A stretch of DNA of 64,000 nt. It comes from Burkholderiales bacterium (GTDB taxonomy: Bacteria; Pseudomonadota; Gammaproteobacteria; Burkholderiales; Burkholderiaceae_C). The notes under the pieces were generated by a model, which had not been told where the DNA came from, made no database searches, and saw only the letters and a list, made by a program, of their open reading frames with translations. Positions 32,024 to 40,788 of the stretch are shown here, piece after piece (within the stretch, counting starts at the first letter, position 1; each line of letters opens with the position of its first letter). The stretch is taken from NCBI GenBank assembly GCA_947464185.1, contig CANHVY010000001.1, positions 62,001-126,000 on the forward strand, written 5' to 3'. Both the position numbers and the translations under genes were made by a program.

Positions 32024-32932
32024 TCAGTTCCGGTCCGTGTAGCGCCGTGTGCGCAGGTTGCGCTTGATGTCCTGCAGCATGGGCCGCAGGCTTTCGCTCG
32101 GCAGCCGCAGCGCCACGCCCGTGGTGAGGATGTCCACGATCATCAGGTGCAGCAGACGGCTGACCATGGGGCTGTAGCGGTCGAAGTCTTCCGGGTGGTC
32201 GGCAGCCAGCAGGATGTGGCCGGGCTGCCGGGCCGCGTGGGCCAGGGGCGAATTGCTGGCCGTCACCACGATCACCGTGGCGCCCTTGCGGTGCGCGATG
32301 TCGGCCACGTCGATGAGGTCGCGGCTGCGCCCGGAGTTGCTGAACACCACCGCGCAGTCGCCCGAGCCCAGCATGGTGGCGCTCATCACCTGCACGTGGC
32401 CGTCGGTGCAGGCGGCCGAGTGCACGCCCAGCCGGAAGAACTTGTGCTGCGCGTCCATGGCCACGATGCCCGAGTTGCCCACGCCGTAGAACTCGATGCG
32501 CCGACCGTCTCGGCAGGCCTGCGCCAGGGCGCTGATGGCCTGCTCAATGGCGTGGCTGGTGGCGGCGTTGCGGTACTTCAGCAGGGCGCTCACCGCGTTG
32601 TCGATGACCTTCACCACCAGGTCACCCGGCTTGTCGTCCTCGTCCACCGCGCGGTGGACGAAGGGCACGCCCTCGTTCACGCTGCCGGCCAGCTTGAGCT
32701 TGAAGTCGGCCAGGCCGTCGTAACCCACGCTGCGGCAAAAGCGCACCACCGTGGGCTTGCTGACATGCGCCCGCTCGGCCAATTCGGCCACGGGCTGCGT
32801 GGCGAAGCTGCGCGCGTCCGACAACACCAGCCGCGCCACCCGCTGCTCAGCGGGCGGCAGTGCGGGGATCGCCGCGCGGATGCGGTCCAGCATCATCGGC
32901 ATCGCGCCGGCTTCTTCCGCTCGGGTGCTCAT
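32024..32932 (-). CDS. hexR: RpiR/HexR-family transcriptional regulator
   Basis: 302-residue regulator with an N-terminal RpiR helix-turn-helix ('SFATQPVAELAERAHVSKPTVVRFCRSVGYDGLADFK') and a C-terminal sugar-isomerase (SIS) domain ('IEFYGVGNSGIVAMDAQHKFFRLG', 'VFSNSGRSRDLIDVA'). HexR senses 2-keto-3-deoxy-6-phosphogluconate and controls central sugar genes (family knowledge). It lies 61 nt downstream of zwf on the same strand. The start at 32932 (MSTRAEEAG) fits the family; a longer frame runs back into zwf. A HexR-like box lies before zwf. Confidence 0.88.
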   Translation of the reverse strand: MSTRAEEAGAMPMMLDRIRAAIPALPPAEQRVARLVLSDARSFATQPVAELAERAHVSKPTVVRFCRSVGYDGLADFKLKLAGSVNEGVPFVHRAVDEDDKPGDLVVKVIDNAVSALLKYRNAATSHAIEQAISALAQACRDGRRIEFYGVGNSGIVAMDAQHKFFRLGVHSAACTDGHVQVMSATMLGSGDCAVVFSNSGRSRDLIDVADIAHRKGATVIVVTASNSPLAHAARQPGHILLAADHPEDFDRYSPMVSRLLHLMIVDILTTGVALRLPSESLRPMLQDIKRNLRTRRYTDRN

Positions 32933-32993
32933 GCCGCCTTCTCTCGGGCCGCCGTCGCCATGGCCTGCCCAGCAGGGCTTGTGGCCGGGCGGC

Positions 32994-34451
32994 TCACTGC
33001 TCTTCGTCCCAGGTACAGCCGTCGCGGGCCACCATCGCGCTGGCGGCAGGCGGGCCCCAGCTGCCTGCGGTGTAGGGGCGCGGCCCATTGGGGTCGCGCT
33101 CCCAGGCCTGCAGGATGGGCATCACCCAGCGCCAGGCCTGCTCTTGTTCGTCGCTGCGCACAAACAGGTTCAAGCGCCCGGCAATCGCGTCCAGCAGCAG
33201 CCGCTCGTAGGCGCCCACCCGCTCGGTGGGGAAGGCCTTGTCGAAATCCAGGTCCAGCTTCACAGGTGACAGCAGTTCGGCCGCCCCGCCATGCGACAGG
33301 TTGCCCTTGGCCGCCAGCAGGTGCAGTTCCAGCCCATCCTCGGGTTGCAGCTTGATGACCAGCTTGTTCGCCCGGTGCGAGCCCGGGAAGATGGGGTGCG
33401 GCACGGCGCGGAAGTTCACCACGATCTGCGCGTCGCGGCCGGGCAGGCGCTTGCCAGTGCGCAGATAGAACGGCACGCCGGCCCAGCGCCAGTTCTGCAC
33501 CTCGGTGCGCAGCGCCACGAAGGTCTCGCAGGTGCTGCCGGGCGGCACCTTCACTTCCTCCAGATAGCCCTTGACGGGGTCGCCCTGCACGTTGCCGGCC
33601 TTGTACTGTCCGCGCACCACGTCGCGCAGCACGGTCTCGGCCGTGAAGGGCTTCAGCGAGCGCAGCACCTTGAGCTTCTCGTCGCGGATGGCGTCGGCAT
33701 CGCTGGTGCTGGGCGGCTCCATGGCGATCATGGTCAGCAGCTGCAGCGCATGGTTCTGGATCATGTCGCGCAGCGCGCCGGTCTTGTCGTAGTAGTCGCC
33801 GCGCGTGCCCACGCCCAGAGACTCGGCCAGCGTGATCTGGATGTTGGCGATGCTCTCGCGACGCCACAGGGGTTCGAACAGGGCATTGCCGAAGCGCAGC
33901 GCCATCAGGTTCTGCACGGCAGGCTTGCCGAGGTAGTGGTCGATGCGGAAGGCCTGCTCCTCGCGGAACGCCGAGCGCACCACGCGGTTGATCTGCAGCG
34001 CGCTGTCCAGATCGTGGCCCAGCGGCTTTTCCAGCACCACGCGCACCTGCGGGCCGTTCAGGCCGGCGGCGCCCAATTGCTCGCAGATCACGGGAAAGAG
34101 GTAGGGGCTGGTGGCCAGGTACAGCACCACGGTGTCGGCGCTGCGCTCGTCGATCCAGGCCTTGAGCCCTTCGTAGTGCTCGGGTCGGGACAGGTCCATG
34201 CGGCGGTAATGCAGCAGCCGGGCGAAACGCTCGAACTCCTCGTCGCTGGGGCGCTTGGAAGACTCCACTTCCACGAAGCGGTCGCGGACGAAGCGGCGGT
34301 ACTCGTCATCACTGCGCTCGTCGCGCGCCACGGCCAGGATGCGGCCTCCCTCGGGCAGCTTGCCGTGGCGCAGGGCCTGGAACAGCGCGGGCATCAGCTT
34401 GCGCCAGGTCAGGTCGCCGGTGCCGCCGAAAAAGACAAGATCAAAGGACAT
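32994..34451 (-). CDS. zwf: Glucose-6-phosphate 1-dehydrogenase
   Basis: 485-residue enzyme oxidising glucose-6-phosphate to 6-phosphogluconolactone with NADP, the entry to the pentose-phosphate and Entner-Doudoroff pathways. The Rossmann motif is FFGGTGDLTWRKL, and the active-site peptide 'RIDHYLGKPAVQNL' is intact. I chose the ATG at 34451 (MSFDLVFFGG); a GTG at 34457 adds two residues and is better spaced from AGGA, so it is a real alternative. Expected to be repressed by the adjacent HexR. Confidence 0.96.
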   Translation of the reverse strand: MSFDLVFFGGTGDLTWRKLMPALFQALRHGKLPEGGRILAVARDERSDDEYRRFVRDRFVEVESSKRPSDEEFERFARLLHYRRMDLSRPEHYEGLKAWIDERSADTVVLYLATSPYLFPVICEQLGAAGLNGPQVRVVLEKPLGHDLDSALQINRVVRSAFREEQAFRIDHYLGKPAVQNLMALRFGNALFEPLWRRESIANIQITLAESLGVGTRGDYYDKTGALRDMIQNHALQLLTMIAMEPPSTSDADAIRDEKLKVLRSLKPFTAETVLRDVVRGQYKAGNVQGDPVKGYLEEVKVPPGSTCETFVALRTEVQNWRWAGVPFYLRTGKRLPGRDAQIVVNFRAVPHPIFPGSHRANKLVIKLQPEDGLELHLLAAKGNLSHGGAAELLSPVKLDLDFDKAFPTERVGAYERLLLDAIAGRLNLFVRSDEQEQAWRWVMPILQAWERDPNGPRPYTAGSWGPPAASAMVARDGCTWDEEQ

Positions 34452-34497
34452 GACCACTTACCCGTCCTGACCGGCTCAAAGCCGACACAGAGGAGGG

Positions 34498-34512
34498 TGT
34501 AATTTTGTTACA
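34498..34512. promoter_or_regulatory. HexR-like operator upstream of zwf
   Basis: TGTAATTTTGTTACA is an inverted repeat with perfect TGTAA/TTACA arms and a 5-nt centre. It closely matches the TGTAATTAAATTACA consensus known for HexR in gammaproteobacteria, and it lies 46 nt before the zwf start in an AT-rich patch, next to the hexR gene it would serve. Confidence 0.65.
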
Positions 34513-35098
34513 TGATTGATCATGCATCGGTTTCATAAGCAGGTCAACGGGGGCTCGGCAGGGGGGCTCCGGGTGAGCGTGTGGAGGGGTTGTGTGACGC
34601 AACCTTCAGTCTCAAGGCAGGATGCGGGCCCGTGGCTGCCGCCGTGTACTTGCGATGGCGCCTTGTGCAGGCCCTGAGTGTCGACTGGCGACGGCGGGGC
34701 CTTGCCCCTGGCTCAAGCTCCTGCTGGAAGTTTGCATCGATGTCGCTCTGCCTGCGTCGCGTCGCGTCAACGACCCGTCGGCACACGACACGCTGCAGGC
34801 GCCGCTGGCCATCGCCCTCGATGGCTACGGCGTCGACACCGTGCAGCGGCAGGTGCTGGTCAGCCAGAGGTGGCGGCTGCTGATCCGGGACGTGGACAGC
34901 ACCTGGGAGACGCCCCAGCGCTGGAGCTGAAAGGTCCGTCCCGACGCCGACCGGCTTTTTGTTCGCGGCGGCGGCCTGCAGCATGGCGAGCACGCCACCA
35001 AGGCGCGCGCGCGGTTTCCCTGAGGGTTTTCGGCTGCCAGAACCGGGTGGTCTCGCCCGCCCCTCGGCAGGGAGCGCTCGCTCACCAGTGGCGAGCGT
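34513..35098. other. Gene-poor region between zwf and vapBC
   Basis: About 590 nt without a recognised gene. The only coding-like stretch is in frame with the small ORF at 34622-34930. The rest, including 34931-35098, shows nothing identifiable. Together with vapBC and the following gap, it looks like a small accessory region. Confidence 0.6.
34622..34930 (+). CDS. Hypothetical ORF, possibly degraded
   Basis: 102-residue frame with no recognised family. Roughly the last 70 codons (from 'LKLLLEVCIDVALPASRRVNDP' to 'STWETPQRWS') have strongly GC-rich third positions like a real gene. The first 30 do not, whereas the neighbouring forward frame there reads 'VYLRWRLVQALSVDWRRRGLAPG'. This pattern suggests an older gene broken by a frameshift. 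No ribosome site is convincing. Confidence 0.25.
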   Translation: MRARGCRRVLAMAPCAGPECRLATAGPCPWLKLLLEVCIDVALPASRRVNDPSAHDTLQAPLAIALDGYGVDTVQRQVLVSQRWRLLIRDVDSTWETPQRWS

Positions 35099-35479
35099 TC
35101 AATTCTTGCCCTTGTCGATGAGCGTCACGGCAGGCAGCCCCTTGAAGTGACCGTCGCACGTCAGGAGGGACGCCCCCTGGCTTTGTGCCGTGGCGAAGAC
35201 GATGGCGTCCGCAGTCGCCAGCTTGTGCGCCCGTGTTGCCTCCGCTGCGGCCAGTGCTATGGGAGTGTCGAGCGCGACGACGTGACAGATCTGCGTGAAG
35301 GCGATCACTTGATCGGCTCGCTCTTCCCCCACCTCACGGGTGAGCCACTTCGCCAACTCAAGCTGCACGATGGTCGGCACCACCCAATCGGTCGGTGGTG
35401 GCAAGTGCGGCTCGATACTGCGCGCCGTAGCCGAGCCGATCAGCCACTCGATCCATGCTGAGGTGTCGACAACGACCAT
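35099..35479 (-). CDS. vapC: VapC-type PIN-domain ribonuclease toxin
   Basis: 126-residue PIN-domain protein, probably an RNA-cleaving toxin of a type II system. The acidic active site is complete: Asp5 in 'VVVDTSAW', a Glu in 'VQLELAKW', Asp in 'ATADAIVFATA' and Asp in 'LTCDGHF'. The start codon overlaps the antitoxin stop by one base (TGATG), the usual toxin-antitoxin coupling. Confidence 0.92.
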   Translation of the reverse strand: MVVVDTSAWIEWLIGSATARSIEPHLPPPTDWVVPTIVQLELAKWLTREVGEERADQVIAFTQICHVVALDTPIALAAAEATRAHKLATADAIVFATAQSQGASLLTCDGHFKGLPAVTLIDKGKN

Positions 35480-35691
35480 CAGACCCGGTCCGACCGATCA
35501 CGGTGGCCCTCGGGCGATGCGCCGCGGGCGATGCCTTTGAGAGTCTGCAGTTTGGGGACAGGTACCAGCAGCACGCCCGTCCCCTTCGGGATGAAGGCAA
35601 ACGTGACGCCCGCTTCCCAATGCTGCGCTGCCCGGATGGCCTTGGGTATGGAGATCTGGTACTTGGTGGAGAGGGTGGCGGTGGGGTTCAT
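35479..35691 (-). CDS. vapB: VapB-type (AbrB/SpoVT fold) antitoxin
   Basis: 70-residue antitoxin with the swapped-hairpin DNA-binding N-terminus 'TLSTKYQISIPKAIRAAQHWEAGVTFAFIPKG'. The C-terminal tail ('LQTLKGIARGAS...') should bind and block VapC. Such pairs repress their own promoter, which would lie just upstream of 35691. Confidence 0.9.
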   Translation of the reverse strand: MNPTATLSTKYQISIPKAIRAAQHWEAGVTFAFIPKGTGVLLVPVPKLQTLKGIARGASPEGHRDRSDRV

Positions 35692-36015
35692 GGTGCGGCA
35701 ATCCGATCGATCAAAGGATGGTAAGACGTCGCGCCGGGGCTGTCCAGTCTGAACAGTTGGGCTGCCGGACGGGGCGACGGCAAGGAGGCGCGCACGTTGC
35801 AGGCCGCAGCCGTCACCTACCGCCTCGCCTTCGGCTCCTGCGCCACGGTATCTTGAGTTGGAGCCCCACCTGGCCCGCGTCGATGGGCCTGTCGCAGCGC
35901 GGCTTCCTGCAGGCGCTGCTGGCCCCTTTCAACAGGGCGGACGAGACGGCTCAGCCGGCCCGGATCTGCTGCGCGGCATCCTGCTGCGAACGCCTGGCCG
36001 CGGCCCAACGCCAGA
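35692..36015. other. Gap between vapB and the DUF1501 gene
   Basis: 324 nt. Short frames exist on both strands, but none has a recognisable family, a ribosome site or a consistent coding bias. The first ~40 nt (with 'ATCCGATCGATCAAAGGATGG') probably include the vapBC promoter and operator. Nothing else is identifiable. Confidence 0.5.
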
Positions 36016-37200
36016 TCAGACCAGCCCCAGGTCGCGCGGTTCGGCCATCGGAAACACGGCGGAGAGTTGCGCCGGGCTCAGGCCGAACTGGCGCTGCAGC
36101 AGGCCGCCCAGCAGGCTGCGGACTTCATTGAGCACGGGGTAGTCGCGGTTCTGGAACAGGTTGTTGGGCGTGACGGCCACCTGTTCTCCCACCACCTGGC
36201 CACCGCGCACGGCGCCCCCCAGCACCCAGTACGCGCTGCCATGGCCGTGGTCGGTGCCGTTATTGCCGTTCTGCCTGAAGGTGCGGCCGAACTCGCTCAC
36301 CACCACCACCGTGGTCTGGCTCCAGCGGGAACCCATTTCCTGGGCATAGGCGGCCAGGCCGCGGCCCAGCTCCTCCAGGCGGGAGGCCAGCTGCCCGGTG
36401 GCGCCGCCCTGCGCGACATGGGTGTCCCAGCCGCCGACATCCACGAACCCCAGGCGGTGGCGGCCCTTCATGAGCCGGGCGATGCGCCGCGCCTCCAGCT
36501 CGAACCCGCGGGCGCTGACGGCGTTGCGGCTTGCCGCGCCCATCTCGGCGGCCATGTCGCGCAGCACCTCGTCGCGCACGGCAAAGCCCTGGCTCACCGC
36601 GCCCGCGAGTTCCGTGCCCTGGTACATCGCGCCGATGATGTGGCTTTGGCGTGCGTCCACGCTGGGCCGGTTCACGTTGCGCAGCGCGGTGTTCGCCACT
36701 TGGGCCTCACCTTGCATCACCAGCGGCACCCGGTCGGTGAAGGCCATGGCGGCGGCGCCCCTGAGCGTGCCGGCCAGCCGGTTCATGAAGCCCGAACGGT
36801 AGTTGCGCGGCCCCTGCAGGGGCTGCCCCAGTTCGATGCTGTCCTGCGTCTCGAAATGGCTGCGCGACGTGTCGTGCGAGCCGGCAAAGGGCACGAAGGC
36901 GATCTCGCACCGCTCCCACAGCGGATACAGGCTGTCGCGCAAGGCCGGGTGCAGGCCCCAGTCGGCGTCGAGCGCCAGGGCCGCTGCGGCGCCGCTGCCG
37001 GGGCGTGGCACGGCGATGGTGGGTCGGGCCTCGTAGTAGAAGCTGCTGCTCACGGGGACCAGCAGGTTGGCGGCGTCGTAGCCGCCCCGCAGGAACACCA
37101 GCAGGAAACTCGGCTGCTCCGCGCCGACCGCCCAGAGCTGCCCGCCGCCCAGGCTCAGGCCCGTGCCGGCCAGGCCTTGCAACAGTTGTCGTCTGTCCAC
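36016..37200 (-). CDS. DUF1501 family secreted protein
   Basis: 394-residue protein of the DUF1501 family (alkaline-phosphatase/sulfatase-like fold, function unknown), exported by a twin-arginine-like signal (MDRRQLLQGLAGTG). Family stretches seen: 'FLLVFLRGGYDAANLLVP', 'SHDTSRSHFETQDSIELG', 'GFVDVGGWDTHVAQGG' and 'VVVSEFGRTFRQNGNNGTDHGHGSAYWVLGG'. It sits 19 nt downstream of a DUF1800 gene on the same strand; the two families are almost always paired, so the products probably work together. Confidence 0.9.
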   Translation of the reverse strand: MDRRQLLQGLAGTGLSLGGGQLWAVGAEQPSFLLVFLRGGYDAANLLVPVSSSFYYEARPTIAVPRPGSGAAAALALDADWGLHPALRDSLYPLWERCEIAFVPFAGSHDTSRSHFETQDSIELGQPLQGPRNYRSGFMNRLAGTLRGAAAMAFTDRVPLVMQGEAQVANTALRNVNRPSVDARQSHIIGAMYQGTELAGAVSQGFAVRDEVLRDMAAEMGAASRNAVSARGFELEARRIARLMKGRHRLGFVDVGGWDTHVAQGGATGQLASRLEELGRGLAAYAQEMGSRWSQTTVVVVSEFGRTFRQNGNNGTDHGHGSAYWVLGGAVRGGQVVGEQVAVTPNNLFQNRDYPVLNEVRSLLGGLLQRQFGLSPAQLSAVFPMAEPRDLGLV

Positions 37201-37219
37201 GAGCGTTCCTCCTGACGCC

Positions 37220-38812
37220 TCAGCGCCGCATCATTTCAGGGGACGACAGCAGGAACGTGTTCCATTCCTGCGGCGTAGTCGCTTGCGCCAGGGCAGCCCG
37301 GGTGCCGGGGCCCAATCGGTGCTGCAGCACCTGATCGAACAGCAGACGCGGCGCCTGCGGTACCGACGATCCTGGCGGCGGCGGCGTGCCCTGGGCCGCG
37401 CCTGCGGGCGTGAACAGGCTGCCAGACCCCGATCCGATGGCCCGCGCCACCTCGAATCGGGCCGTCATCTGCCCCGGGCCGGACCATGCGGCTTCATCGA
37501 GCGGCCAGCCGTCGGGGGTCTGCCGGCCATAGAGGGGCTGGCCCAGGCGGTTCAGCCAGGCCAGGACTGCGGAGGCGTTCTGGATCACGCGGTCGTCGTA
37601 CGTCAGGCGCAGGGCGGAGACCACGAAGCGCATCGGGTCCTTGAACTGGCGTCCCGCACCCTGCGCGAACTCGGGCGAACCCAGCAGCGCGCGCAGCGTG
37701 AAGGCGATGTCACCGTCCGAAGCGGAGAACGCCCGAGCCACCCGCTCCACCAGTGCGGGCGGGGGCGGGTCCGATAACCAGTACTGCACGAGCTTGCGGC
37801 TGAGGTGACGGGCCGTGGACGGATGTCGGGCCAGCCGGTCCAGGGCCTCTTCCACCTCCGCCAGGCCGCGCTGCTGCAGGGGCTGGCCCAGCAGGCTCTT
37901 GGCGGTGAAGTCATGCCGGCCGGGGTGGAACTCGAACACGCCGCGCCGCACGTAGGAGCCTTGCATCTCGCGCCGCGCCACAGGGGTGTTGGCGGGGGTG
38001 AGGTTGACACCTGCGCCGGTCAGCACCCGCGCCAGTTCCTGCACGTCCTTCTGCGTGTAGGGGCCCCCGGCACCCAGCGTGTGCAACTCCATCAACTCCC
38101 GCGCCAGGTTCTCGTTGCTGCGGTTGACGGCGTTCTGTTCGTTGTCCAGGTAGCGCAGCATCGCCGGGTGCAAGGCTGCTGCGCGCAGCAGGTCACGGAA
38201 GCGGCCCAGGGCGTGCGGCCTGATGGCGGTGTCTTCGTAGTCTCCCACCATGGCGCGGATGTTCGCCTTGCTCTGGAACACGCTGAAATGGTTCAGCCAG
38301 AACCAGGTCATCTGCTCCTGCAACTGGCGCGGCGAGTACAGCGCCCGCAGCAGGTGGCGCGTTGCCGCTTCACGCGCCAGGCGGGTGAGTTCCTGCTGGT
38401 ACGCCTGCTGGGCTGCCCGCTTTTCGTCGTCGTTCTTCTGGGCATCGGCGGTGCGGCGCTGATGTTCCAGGTCGAACATCAGCGTGATGAAGGGCTGCCG
38501 GCTCAGCGTCAGGGCGTCGATCTGCGCTTGTGCGGCTGCCGGCAGCAGGGTCGGGCCGGGCGCGAGCTGTTCGTCCAGCATCGCGGTGAAGTCCCGCCCG
38601 GCAGATGACGCCAGGGCCGACGCAGACGCGCCCCAGGTGAGGCGGTTGACGACGTGATAGCGCGCAAGCGCGGTCTCACCGGGTGCCGTCGCGGCCGTGG
38701 ACGCGTGCGCAGGCCGCGACCCGGGAGCGGGCACCGTGGAACAGGCTGCCAGAAACAACGCCAACGCCAGGCCCAGGACATGGTGGGCGAGGGATCGCCT
38801 TTCAGCCTTCAT
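37220..38812 (-). CDS. DUF1800 family lipoprotein
   Basis: 530-residue DUF1800 protein of unknown function. The signal ends in the lipobox LAAC (Cys24). Family stretches include 'YHVVNRLTWGAS', 'LQEQMTWFWLNHFSV', 'NENLARELMELHTLGAGGPYTQKDVQELARVLTG', 'FHPGRHDFTAKSLLG' and 'LSRKLVQYWLSD'. The frame is open far upstream, but the ATG at 38812 begins the signal peptide (MKAERRSLAHHVLGLAL); MRTRHH at 38839 is the alternative. Cotranscribed with the DUF1501 gene. Confidence 0.9.
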   Translation of the reverse strand: MKAERRSLAHHVLGLALALFLAACSTVPAPGSRPAHASTAATAPGETALARYHVVNRLTWGASASALASSAGRDFTAMLDEQLAPGPTLLPAAAQAQIDALTLSRQPFITLMFDLEHQRRTADAQKNDDEKRAAQQAYQQELTRLAREAATRHLLRALYSPRQLQEQMTWFWLNHFSVFQSKANIRAMVGDYEDTAIRPHALGRFRDLLRAAALHPAMLRYLDNEQNAVNRSNENLARELMELHTLGAGGPYTQKDVQELARVLTGAGVNLTPANTPVARREMQGSYVRRGVFEFHPGRHDFTAKSLLGQPLQQRGLAEVEEALDRLARHPSTARHLSRKLVQYWLSDPPPPALVERVARAFSASDGDIAFTLRALLGSPEFAQGAGRQFKDPMRFVVSALRLTYDDRVIQNASAVLAWLNRLGQPLYGRQTPDGWPLDEAAWSGPGQMTARFEVARAIGSGSGSLFTPAGAAQGTPPPPGSSVPQAPRLLFDQVLQHRLGPGTRAALAQATTPQEWNTFLLSSPEMMRR

Positions 38813-38899
38813 GACCGCCGCATGATGCCTTGTCCGCATCCGCCTGACCAGGGGGGCCACGCCGCGTACCCGACAGTCCCAGCGCTTAGCATCACACCT

Positions 38900-39967
38900 G
38901 TGAACGCCCTGCGCCTGCATCACCTGACCTGGCAACCCGCCGGCGGCGGGCGGCCAGTGCTCGATGCAGTGGATTTTGCGGTCGGCACTGGCGAGGTGGT
39001 GGCCGTGCTCGGGCCTTCGGGGGCGGGCAAGACATCGCTGCTGCGCCTCGTGGCCGGCCTGGAGGTGCCCACGCGCGGCCGGGTCGAGATCGCTGGCGCC
39101 GACGTCACCGCACTGACCGCGAACGACAGGCCCGTAGGTCTGGTGGCGCAGAACGCCCGCCTGTTTCCCAACCTGACCGTGATGGACAACGTGGCTTTCA
39201 GGCTGCGGCTGGCATCTGCCGACGCGCAGGGCGCCCAGAGCGCGCTGGCGCGAGCGCGCAGCACTCTGCAGCTTCTGGACATCGAAGCGCTGGCGCAACG
39301 GCTCCCGGGCGAACTCTCCGAGGGCGAACATCAACGGGTCGCGCTGGCGCGCGCACTCGCCCCCGGGCCGACGATGCTGCTGCTGGACGAGCCAATGTCG
39401 CACCTGGACAGGCGCCTGCGGCGTGCCCTGCGCAGGCAGATCCTGGACCTGGGTGCGGGGCTGGGCCTGACGCTGGTCTATGTGACGCACGATCAGGCCG
39501 AGGCCATGGCCGTGAGCGACCGCATCGTCCTCCTGCACGAGGGTCGCGTCGTGCAGCAAGGCACGCCGCGCAGCCTGTACGAGCAACCGGCTTCGGCCTT
39601 CGTGGCGGCGTTCATGGGCGACATGCGTCTGTTCGACGCCTGGAGCGACAGCTGCGGTGTGGTGAAGCTGGGCCCGCTGCACCTGTGCAAGCCAATCGAC
39701 CCGCTCCCAGGTGCGGCGCCCGTACCAGGGCCAGTACGCGTGGTGGTCAGGCCGCATGCCTGGCGCATCGGTCCGGCACATGCTCGCGGGCTGCCGGCGC
39801 GGGTGCTGCGCAGTGCCTGCCTCGGGGCGCAGGTGGAATACACCTTGGCCAGCGACTTGGGGGAGGTGCTGGCGTTGACACCGCGCGCGCCCCTCCTGCA
39901 TGAGAACGGCGCTCCCGTCAGCCTGACGCTGGCCGGCCAGGGTGTCTCGATTCTGCCCGCAGCCTGA
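38900..39967 (+). CDS. ABC transporter ATPase, Fe/spermidine (FbpC/PotA) type, with altered signature
   Basis: 355-residue ATP-binding protein of the class that ends in a TOBE-like domain. Walker A GPSGAGKT and Walker B LLLDEPMSHLD are normal and the H-loop 'YVTHDQAEA' is present. The signature reads LSEGEHQR (residues 139-146) instead of LSGGQQQR, so the Gly that closes the ATP sandwich is replaced by Glu. The GTG at 38900 (MNALRLHHLTW) fits the family. It precedes a two-component system and a complete transporter that has its own ATPase. Confidence 0.85.
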   Translation: MNALRLHHLTWQPAGGGRPVLDAVDFAVGTGEVVAVLGPSGAGKTSLLRLVAGLEVPTRGRVEIAGADVTALTANDRPVGLVAQNARLFPNLTVMDNVAFRLRLASADAQGAQSALARARSTLQLLDIEALAQRLPGELSEGEHQRVALARALAPGPTMLLLDEPMSHLDRRLRRALRRQILDLGAGLGLTLVYVTHDQAEAMAVSDRIVLLHEGRVVQQGTPRSLYEQPASAFVAAFMGDMRLFDAWSDSCGVVKLGPLHLCKPIDPLPGAAPVPGPVRVVVRPHAWRIGPAHARGLPARVLRSACLGAQVEYTLASDLGEVLALTPRAPLLHENGAPVSLTLAGQGVSILPAA

Positions 39968-40068
39968 TGAGGCGTCCTGTCCGCCTCGTATCTTGCAACC
40001 CGCTTTCGCGCACCCATGGTGATTGCCCGATAGACCGCAGGCCTCTCGAGTGCGAAGCTACGCTGCAT

Positions 40069-40788
40069 ATGAGTGTGTTGCTGGTCGAGGACGATCTGGG
40101 GCTGGTGCAGGCGCTGGGCCGGGCGCTGGCCGCGCGCGGGTTCTCCCTGGTGTCGTGTGGCGATGGCTTGGAGGCTCTGGCTTTGTGCCAGCGTCAACGC
40201 TTCGACGCCATCGTCCTCGACCTGTCCCTGCCCGACATCGACGGCCTGGAGGTGATGGCGCGACTGCGCGGTCGCGACGACGTAACTCCCGTGCTGATCC
40301 TGACGGCCCGCGGAGCGGTGGGAGAACGCGTGATGGGGCTCAATGCAGGAGCTGACGACTACCTGGTCAAGCCATTCGACCTGGACGAACTGGAAGCGCG
40401 GTTGAGGGCCCTGATCCGTCGTCACCAGGGCGAGGGCGATCTGCGCTGCGGTCGCCTGCGCCTGGAACGCAGCGGCCCGGCCTGCTGGATCGACGAGCGC
40501 CCGCTGGACCTGCCGGCTCGGGAGGCCGCGCTGCTGCGTGCCCTCATGCTGAGGTCGGGGCAGACGTTGGCGCGCGAGCACTTGCATCACGCCGTCTTTC
40601 CTGTCAACGAGCCCGGTGGACCTGGGGGCACCTCACCACAGGGGGACGCGCTGGACGTGGTCGTCCACCGCCTGCGCAAGCGCCTGGCCGGTGCCGCCCT
40701 GGAGATCGTCACCCTGCGCGGCATTGGCTACATGCTGTGCGAAGACACAGCGCAGACCACAGGCATGGTGAAAAGGGCGCGTGCATGA
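40069..40788 (+). CDS. OmpR-family response regulator
   Basis: 239-residue regulator. The receiver domain has 'VEDD', the phospho-acceptor Asp51 in 'IVLDLSLPDIDG', and Lys101 in 'YLVKPFDLDELEARL'. A winged-helix DNA-binding domain ends in 'DVVVHRLRKRLAGAALEIVTLRGIGYML'. The ATG at 40069 starts MSVLLVEDD; the upstream frame to 39967 is not family-like. It overlaps the kinase gene by 4 nt and probably controls the transporter operon it precedes. Confidence 0.9.
   Translation: MSVLLVEDDLGLVQALGRALAARGFSLVSCGDGLEALALCQRQRFDAIVLDLSLPDIDGLEVMARLRGRDDVTPVLILTARGAVGERVMGLNAGADDYLVKPFDLDELEARLRALIRRHQGEGDLRCGRLRLERSGPACWIDERPLDLPAREAALLRALMLRSGQTLAREHLHHAVFPVNEPGGPGGTSPQGDALDVVVHRLRKRLAGAALEIVTLRGIGYMLCEDTAQTTGMVKRARA

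Noticed and set aside
34544-34993. 149-residue frame on the minus strand between zwf and vapC
   Set aside because: Poor coding bias compared with the forward frame, no ribosome site and no recognised family.
35718-36131. 137-residue forward frame before the DUF1501 gene
   Set aside because: Overlaps the end of DUF1501 antisense, has no family, and the codon pattern does not hold along its length.
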